Shown here piece by piece: positions 11,293 to 14,833 of a stretch of 14,833 nucleotides of DNA (the first letter of the stretch is position 1; each line of letters opens with the position of its first letter). The notes beneath the pieces are model-generated. The model had not been told where the DNA came from. It ran no database searches and saw only the letters and a list, made by a program, of their open reading frames with translations. The DNA is taken from NCBI GenBank assembly GCA_021152595.1, contig JAGKVC010000153.1, positions 1-14,833 of the forward strand. Reading direction: 5' to 3'. The position numbers and the translations under genes were made by a program. This DNA is from Clostridia bacterium. GTDB taxonomy: Bacteria; Bacillota; Clostridia; Oscillospirales; Ruminococcaceae.

Positions 11293-13704
11293 ATGAAAGC
11301 CAAAAAGGGATTTGGTATTGCAGCAGCCGCAATGCTGTGTATCAGCAGCGCGGCAGCCGCGATGCCGCAGGTCTCCGCAGCAGAGGTTGCCGCGGTAACA
11401 GTCGCAGCCGCTCCGATCAGCGGAACGGTCACGCACAATTTCACAACGCAGGGAACACAGAGCGATTATTTCACAATTACCGGCAATCTTTCGACCGGTA
11501 AGGGTACATCGAATTATAACGGCATGACGCTGACACAGTGCCTCAAGATGGAAAGCGCGACGAGCGTGACATTTTCCACCGCAGGCAGCGCGCAGATGAC
11601 GCTCGCCATTCAGGACGGCACAACGATCTATGTGGACAGCCAGAAATATGATATCACCGGCAAGACCTCGCTGACGGTTTCGCTCGGTGCAGGCAGCCAT
11701 GAGATCAAAAAGGGCAGCGGCAGCTCCAATCTGTTCTATATTGAGGTCAAGGGCGACGGCAGTGCAGCGCCGGTTGTCACAACCGCACCGGAGCAGGGCA
11801 CGCAGCCTTCAGATCCCACGCAGCCCTCGAATCCGACCACAACCCCGGGCGGCGGTACGGGCGCCGTTTCGGGCAATATCACAATCGTCAAATCCGGCGG
11901 CTGGAATGAGATGCTTTACGCAGTGCTTTCCGGCGTACAGGATGCCGATATCACCGCCGTTTCCTACAGCGGCAAGGCAAACGGCTCGCTCTCCGGCGAC
12001 GACCTGACCTATCTTGTCCGCGATACGCAGCAGGGTGTGCGCGTGGATATCCCCGGCGTACCGGCAGGCAGCTATACTTTGCACATTGAAACGAAAAAGG
12101 GCGCAGTCGATATCAAGGATATCAGCGTCGGCGCGCAGGATCGCTCCGGCTATGCGCACTTCAATTATACAGCAGGCGTCGGTGCCTATACCGATGCAGG
12201 TACACTGAAAGCAAATGCGATTGTCCTCTATGTCACGGATTCCAACAAGGATACCGTCACGGTCAAATCGAAGGACGGCACGACGGTTTCCGGCATCGGC
12301 AACATTCTGAATTCCGCCGGCAAGGAATCGAGCGGCGGCAAGACCGCAAAGGGCGGCACCGCGAATTCCAACAAGGGCATTATCGAGAAGCTCGCAAAGG
12401 ACGGCACACCGCTCGTTGTCCGCATCATCGGCAATGTCAAAGCACCGGCAGGCCTGACCGCATACGATTCCGACAATTACGGCGGATCGGTCGGCGACAA
12501 TGGCTTCATGGCAAGAATGCAGTCCGGCAAGGATGTCACGATCGAGGGCATCGGCTCGGATGCATGCATCAACGGCTGGGGACTTCACTTCATTGCAGAA
12601 AGCGGCAATCCGACGCTCGGCAAGAGCTTTGAGGTGCGCAACATCGCCTTCCGCAATGTACCGGAGGACTGCATCGGCATGGAGGGCGTTCAGTCCGGCG
12701 ATACGCTGACATCATCCGTCGAGCGGTGCTGGATCCACAACAACGAATTCTATAAGCCGACCATCGCAAATCCGGCAGAATCGGATAAGGCAGGCGGCGA
12801 CGGTGCCTGCGATTTCAAGCGCGGCATGTACTTCACCAACAGCTACAACTACTACGAGGGTTATCGCAAGACAAACCTCGTCGGCGCATCGGATTCCAAC
12901 ATGCAGTACCACCTGACCTATCATCACAACTACTGGAAGGACTGCGAATCCCGCGGACCGCTCGCCCGTCAGGCGAATATCCACATGTATAACAATATCT
13001 TCGAGGGACAGAAGAGCTACTGCCAGAATCCGCGTGCAAATGCCTACATCTTCTCGGAGTACAATCTCTTTGAAAACAGCAAGAATCCGCAGCAGGTCAA
13101 GCTCGGCGCGATCAAGAGCTTCCACGATACATTGACAGGATGCAAGGGCGATATGCAGGCAGTTGTTGTCAGCGACAAGAGCCAGAAGGTCTCCAGCGGC
13201 AACAAATACGGCGATTTTGATACGAATGCATCGCTCTCCTATATCCCGTCGAACAGCTATCAGCTCCTGACGGATACTTCCAAGCTCAAGAGCTATTTTG
13301 CAGCAAACGGCGGCACGCTCAATGACCAGAGCCTCTCCGGAACAGTCTCCGCAGCGGAGACAGTGCCCGTCACCACGACGACTGTCACCACCACCACGGA
13401 GGCGACCACTACAACGGAAGCCACTACCACCGAGACAACTGTCACCGAGACCACAACCGTCACCACTGAGACCGAGACCACTGCCGCAGCAGCGGAATCG
13501 CAGGTTCGCGGCGATGTCAATCTCTCCGGCAGAGTGGATGTATCCGATGCAGTGCTGCTTGCGCGGCTGATTGCAGAGGATTCCAAGGCTGCTGTGACTG
13601 CGCAGGGCAGACGCAACGGCGACGTCAACGACAGCGGCGCACCGGATTCCGATGATGTGATCCGGATCCTGAAATACATCGTGCATCTGATTGATGCATT
13701 CTGA
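11293..13704 (+). CDS. Secreted pectate lyase (PL1) with CBM-like module and type I dockerin
   Basis: Extracellular enzyme that cleaves polygalacturonate by beta-elimination and docks onto a cellulosome scaffold. It is 803 residues from ATG at 11293, chosen for the GGGAGGA RBS. Signal peptide 1-30 (KAKKGFG, then Ala-rich core, cut near VSAA). Residues 43-153 are a beta-rich CBM-like module (YFTITGNLSTGKG, CLKMESATSVTF, NLFYIEVK). A Pro/Thr linker (158-190) and a fibronectin-like segment (193-280) follow. The PL1 parallel beta-helix runs about 285-670, with GGDGACDFKRG (501-511; calcium site), KTNLVGASDSN (526-536) and YHHNYWKDCESRGPLAR (543-559; catalytic Arg region). A Thr/Glu-rich linker (691-736) leads to the dockerin (738-803), whose two loops DVNLSGRVDVSD and DVNDSGAPDSDD keep the calcium-binding Asp/Asn positions. 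It is monocistronic, with terminators after it. Confidence 0.95.
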   Translation: MKAKKGFGIAAAAMLCISSAAAAMPQVSAAEVAAVTVAAAPISGTVTHNFTTQGTQSDYFTITGNLSTGKGTSNYNGMTLTQCLKMESATSVTFSTAGSAQMTLAIQDGTTIYVDSQKYDITGKTSLTVSLGAGSHEIKKGSGSSNLFYIEVKGDGSAAPVVTTAPEQGTQPSDPTQPSNPTTTPGGGTGAVSGNITIVKSGGWNEMLYAVLSGVQDADITAVSYSGKANGSLSGDDLTYLVRDTQQGVRVDIPGVPAGSYTLHIETKKGAVDIKDISVGAQDRSGYAHFNYTAGVGAYTDAGTLKANAIVLYVTDSNKDTVTVKSKDGTTVSGIGNILNSAGKESSGGKTAKGGTANSNKGIIEKLAKDGTPLVVRIIGNVKAPAGLTAYDSDNYGGSVGDNGFMARMQSGKDVTIEGIGSDACINGWGLHFIAESGNPTLGKSFEVRNIAFRNVPEDCIGMEGVQSGDTLTSSVERCWIHNNEFYKPTIANPAESDKAGGDGACDFKRGMYFTNSYNYYEGYRKTNLVGASDSNMQYHLTYHHNYWKDCESRGPLARQANIHMYNNIFEGQKSYCQNPRANAYIFSEYNLFENSKNPQQVKLGAIKSFHDTLTGCKGDMQAVVVSDKSQKVSSGNKYGDFDTNASLSYIPSNSYQLLTDTSKLKSYFAANGGTLNDQSLSGTVSAAETVPVTTTTVTTTTEATTTTEATTTETTVTETTTVTTETETTAAAAESQVRGDVNLSGRVDVSDAVLLARLIAEDSKAAVTAQGRRNGDVNDSGAPDSDDVIRILKYIVHLIDAF

Positions 13705-13746
13705 TCGGCATTCAACTCTCTCAATCAATACACCCTTCCACAGCAG

Positions 13747-13781
13747 CAGCGCCCGAACGTCAGGTGATACGGGCGCTGTTT
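13747..13781 (+). terminator. First hairpin after the pectate lyase gene
   Basis: CAGCGCCCG (13747-13755) pairs with CGGGCGCTG (13770-13778), followed only by TTTG. It lies 43 nt after the stop codon. It is probably a weak terminator or an mRNA 3' end stabiliser ahead of the stronger hairpin at 13841. Confidence 0.6.
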
Positions 13782-13840
13782 GCAGGGAAGGCGCAGCGGC
13801 ATCTCCGCTGCATTGCAATGGGAAAGTGTTTATCCTACAA

Positions 13841-13882
13841 CCGCTGAAATCTGCGACAACGCCGGATTTCAGCGGCTTTTTT
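13841..13882 (+). terminator. Main terminator of the pectate lyase gene
   Basis: CCGCTGAAATC (13841-13851) and GATTTCAGCGG (13865-13875) pair over 11 bp around a 13-nt loop, followed by C and TTTTTT (13877-13882). It is a textbook intrinsic terminator on the plus strand. Confidence 0.92.
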
Positions 13883-14042
13883 GTTTAGCGGTATCTCCGA
13901 TGAATTTATATTGGGCTCTGCAAAAACCGCCAAAAGGATACGATTTCTTTGGAATCCCATTTTTATGCATGAATCGTATAGATCTGCTAAATCAGCGTAA
14001 ATGCGTCAATTCAGCTAATTCCTTTTATTCGCATCAAAACAT
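13883..14042. other. A+T-rich gene-free gap
   Basis: I see no gene in this stretch. It is visibly richer in A+T than its surroundings. The only structure noted is a 7-bp inverted repeat, ATACGAT near 13938 with ATCGTAT near 13974. Short open frames here have no RBS. Confidence 0.5.
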
Positions 14043-14090
14043 GGGGCCTGGGGATAATATCCCCGGCAGGGGTTTGGGGACGGAGTCCCC
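14043..14090. repeat. G-rich palindromic element (REP-like, quadruplex-capable)
   Basis: Four GGGG runs (14043, 14050, 14069, 14076) lie within 37 nt. Two are part of short hairpins: GGGGAT-AAT-ATCCCC (14050-14064) and GGGGAC-GGA-GTCCCC (14076-14090). Two GGGG-N3-GGGG pairs are visible. The form fits a repetitive extragenic palindrome or a G-quadruplex; copy number cannot be judged from one window. Confidence 0.6.
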
Positions 14091-14131
14091 ATTATAGATC
14101 CGTCGGAGACACCTCTATCAGAGATACCGTC

Positions 14132-14167
14132 AAACGGCAGCAGATGCGGAGATCTGCTGCCGTTTTT
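14132..14167. terminator. Bidirectional terminator between the lyase and rpoD
   Basis: AAACGGCAGCAGAT (14132-14145) and ATCTGCTGCCGTTT (14152-14165) pair over 14 bp around a 6-nt loop. T-run on the plus strand is 14163-14167; on the minus strand the stem itself ends in TTT. It starts 5 nt after the rpoD stop, so it mainly serves rpoD, and it can also stop read-through from the left. Confidence 0.85.
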
Positions 14168-14169
14168 GA

Positions 14170-14833
14170 TCAGTGTTCGAGATAATCGCGGACCTTTTTG
14201 CTGCGGCTCGGGTGACGGAGCTTGCGCAGCGCCTTCGCCTCGATCTGACGGATGCGTTCGCGCGTGACATTGAACGCCTTGCCGACATCCTCGAGTGTTT
14301 TCGGCGGCTCATTATCGAGACCGTAGCGCATCCGCAGCACATCCGCCTCACGCGGCGTCAGCGTGGAAAGCACCTCATTGAGCTGCTCCTTGAGCATGGT
14401 ATTGTTCGCAGCGTCATTCGGGGACTGCGCATGATTATCGGGGATGAAGTCGCCGAGGTGGCTGTCCTCCTCCTCACCGATCGGCGTTTCGAGCGAGACC
14501 GGCTCCTGCGCGATCCGCATGACCTCACGCACCTTATCGAGCGGCATATCGAGATAATCCGCGATTTCCTCCTCAGAGGGATCCTTGCCGTTTAGGTGCA
14601 GAAGCTGGCTCGAAGCCTTCTTGACGCGCGTGATCGTCTCGACCATATGTACCGGAATGCGGATCGTGCGCGCCTGATCCGCAATGGCACGGGTGATCGA
14701 CTGCCGGATCCACCATGTCGCATAGGTGGAGAACTTGAATCCCTTGGTATAATCGAATTTATCGACGGCTTTGAGCAGTCCCATATTGCCCTCCTGAATG
14801 AGGTCGAGGAACTGCATGCCTCTGCCGACATAT
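14170..14833 (-). CDS. rpoD: Primary sigma factor RpoD/SigA, C-terminal part (cut by window edge)
   Basis: Housekeeping sigma subunit that directs RNA polymerase to the TTGACA/TATAAT promoters seen throughout this window. The reading frame runs in from the right edge (YVGRGMQFLDL...), so the N-terminal part is outside; about 221 codons are visible. Region 2 is nearly invariant: QEGNMGLLKAVDKFDYTKGF, then FSTYATWWIRQSITRAIADQ. Region 3 follows (IPVHMVETITRVKKASSQLL... GKDPSEEEIADYL). Region 4 ends the protein (LTPREADVLRMRYGL, then TLEDVGKAFNVTRERIRQIE, ALRKLRHPSRS). The internal ATG at 14817 is not the true start. It is convergent with the pectate lyase gene, with the terminator at 14132-14167 right behind it. 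Confidence 0.98.
   Translation of the reverse strand, partial: YVGRGMQFLDLIQEGNMGLLKAVDKFDYTKGFKFSTYATWWIRQSITRAIADQARTIRIPVHMVETITRVKKASSQLLHLNGKDPSEEEIADYLDMPLDKVREVMRIAQEPVSLETPIGEEEDSHLGDFIPDNHAQSPNDAANNTMLKEQLNEVLSTLTPREADVLRMRYGLDNEPPKTLEDVGKAFNVTRERIRQIEAKALRKLRHPSRSKKVRDYLEH

Noticed and set aside
12712..13818. 368-codon minus-strand open frame opposite the lyase 3' end
   Set aside because: It lies opposite the PL1, linker and dockerin domains. Its length comes from codon bias on the real strand, and no start site supports it.
1..14833. tRNA, rRNA, CRISPR array, insertion sequence or phage genes
   Set aside because: By eye, no cloverleaf, rRNA-like stretch, regularly spaced repeat array, transposase or integrase motif was found on either strand.

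Overview
The window looks like a chromosomal segment of a cellulosome-forming gut or rumen Firmicute, most likely a Ruminococcus-type member of the Oscillospiraceae. The reasons are a dockerin-tagged pectate lyase, a three-subunit (AA/AB/B) proton-pumping transhydrogenase beside a hexameric NADP-type glutamate dehydrogenase, AGGAGG ribosome binding sites, and consensus sigma-A promoters. No database search was possible, so the genus is inferred.

Region 1 (1-5381, minus strand) is an ammonium-assimilation block. In transcription order it holds gdhA, a 48-codon orphan ORF preceded by an 87-bp tandem repeat, pntAA-pntAB-pntB, and then amt, which runs off the left edge. Transhydrogenase can supply NADPH, Amt brings in ammonium, and GDH fixes it onto 2-oxoglutarate. 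gdhA and amt each have a strong promoter. The amt leader (about 155 nt) carries two intrinsic terminators, and the 5' arm of each overlaps a small hairpin with a six-base AAxGGG loop.

Region 2 (5534-6960) is regulatory. A lone 110-residue pseudo-receiver protein (plus) converges on, and overlaps by 18 bp, an AraC-type regulator (minus) whose receiver domain has lost its phosphorylation residues. The AraC-type gene has the same leader design as amt: consensus promoter, AAUGGG hexaloop hairpin at the transcript start, overlapping terminator, then RBS. This resembles ANTAR-type antitermination, but no ANTAR domain is visible in the window. A possible small RNA lies at about 6835-6925.

Region 3 (7019-10933, minus) is an ECF sigma factor translationally coupled (ATGA overlap) to a 1094-residue single-pass membrane protein. 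That protein ends in a phosphodiester glycosidase (NAGPA/DUF2233-like) domain that has apparently suffered an internal deletion and frameshift; the original C-terminus survives in another frame.

Region 4 (11084-13882, plus) is a secreted PL1 pectate lyase with an N-terminal CBM-like module, a Thr-rich linker and a type I dockerin. Its promoter lies inside a large inverted repeat. Two hairpins follow the gene. An A+T-rich gap and a G-rich palindromic element come next, and then the convergent 3' part of the primary sigma factor gene rpoD, which runs off the right edge.
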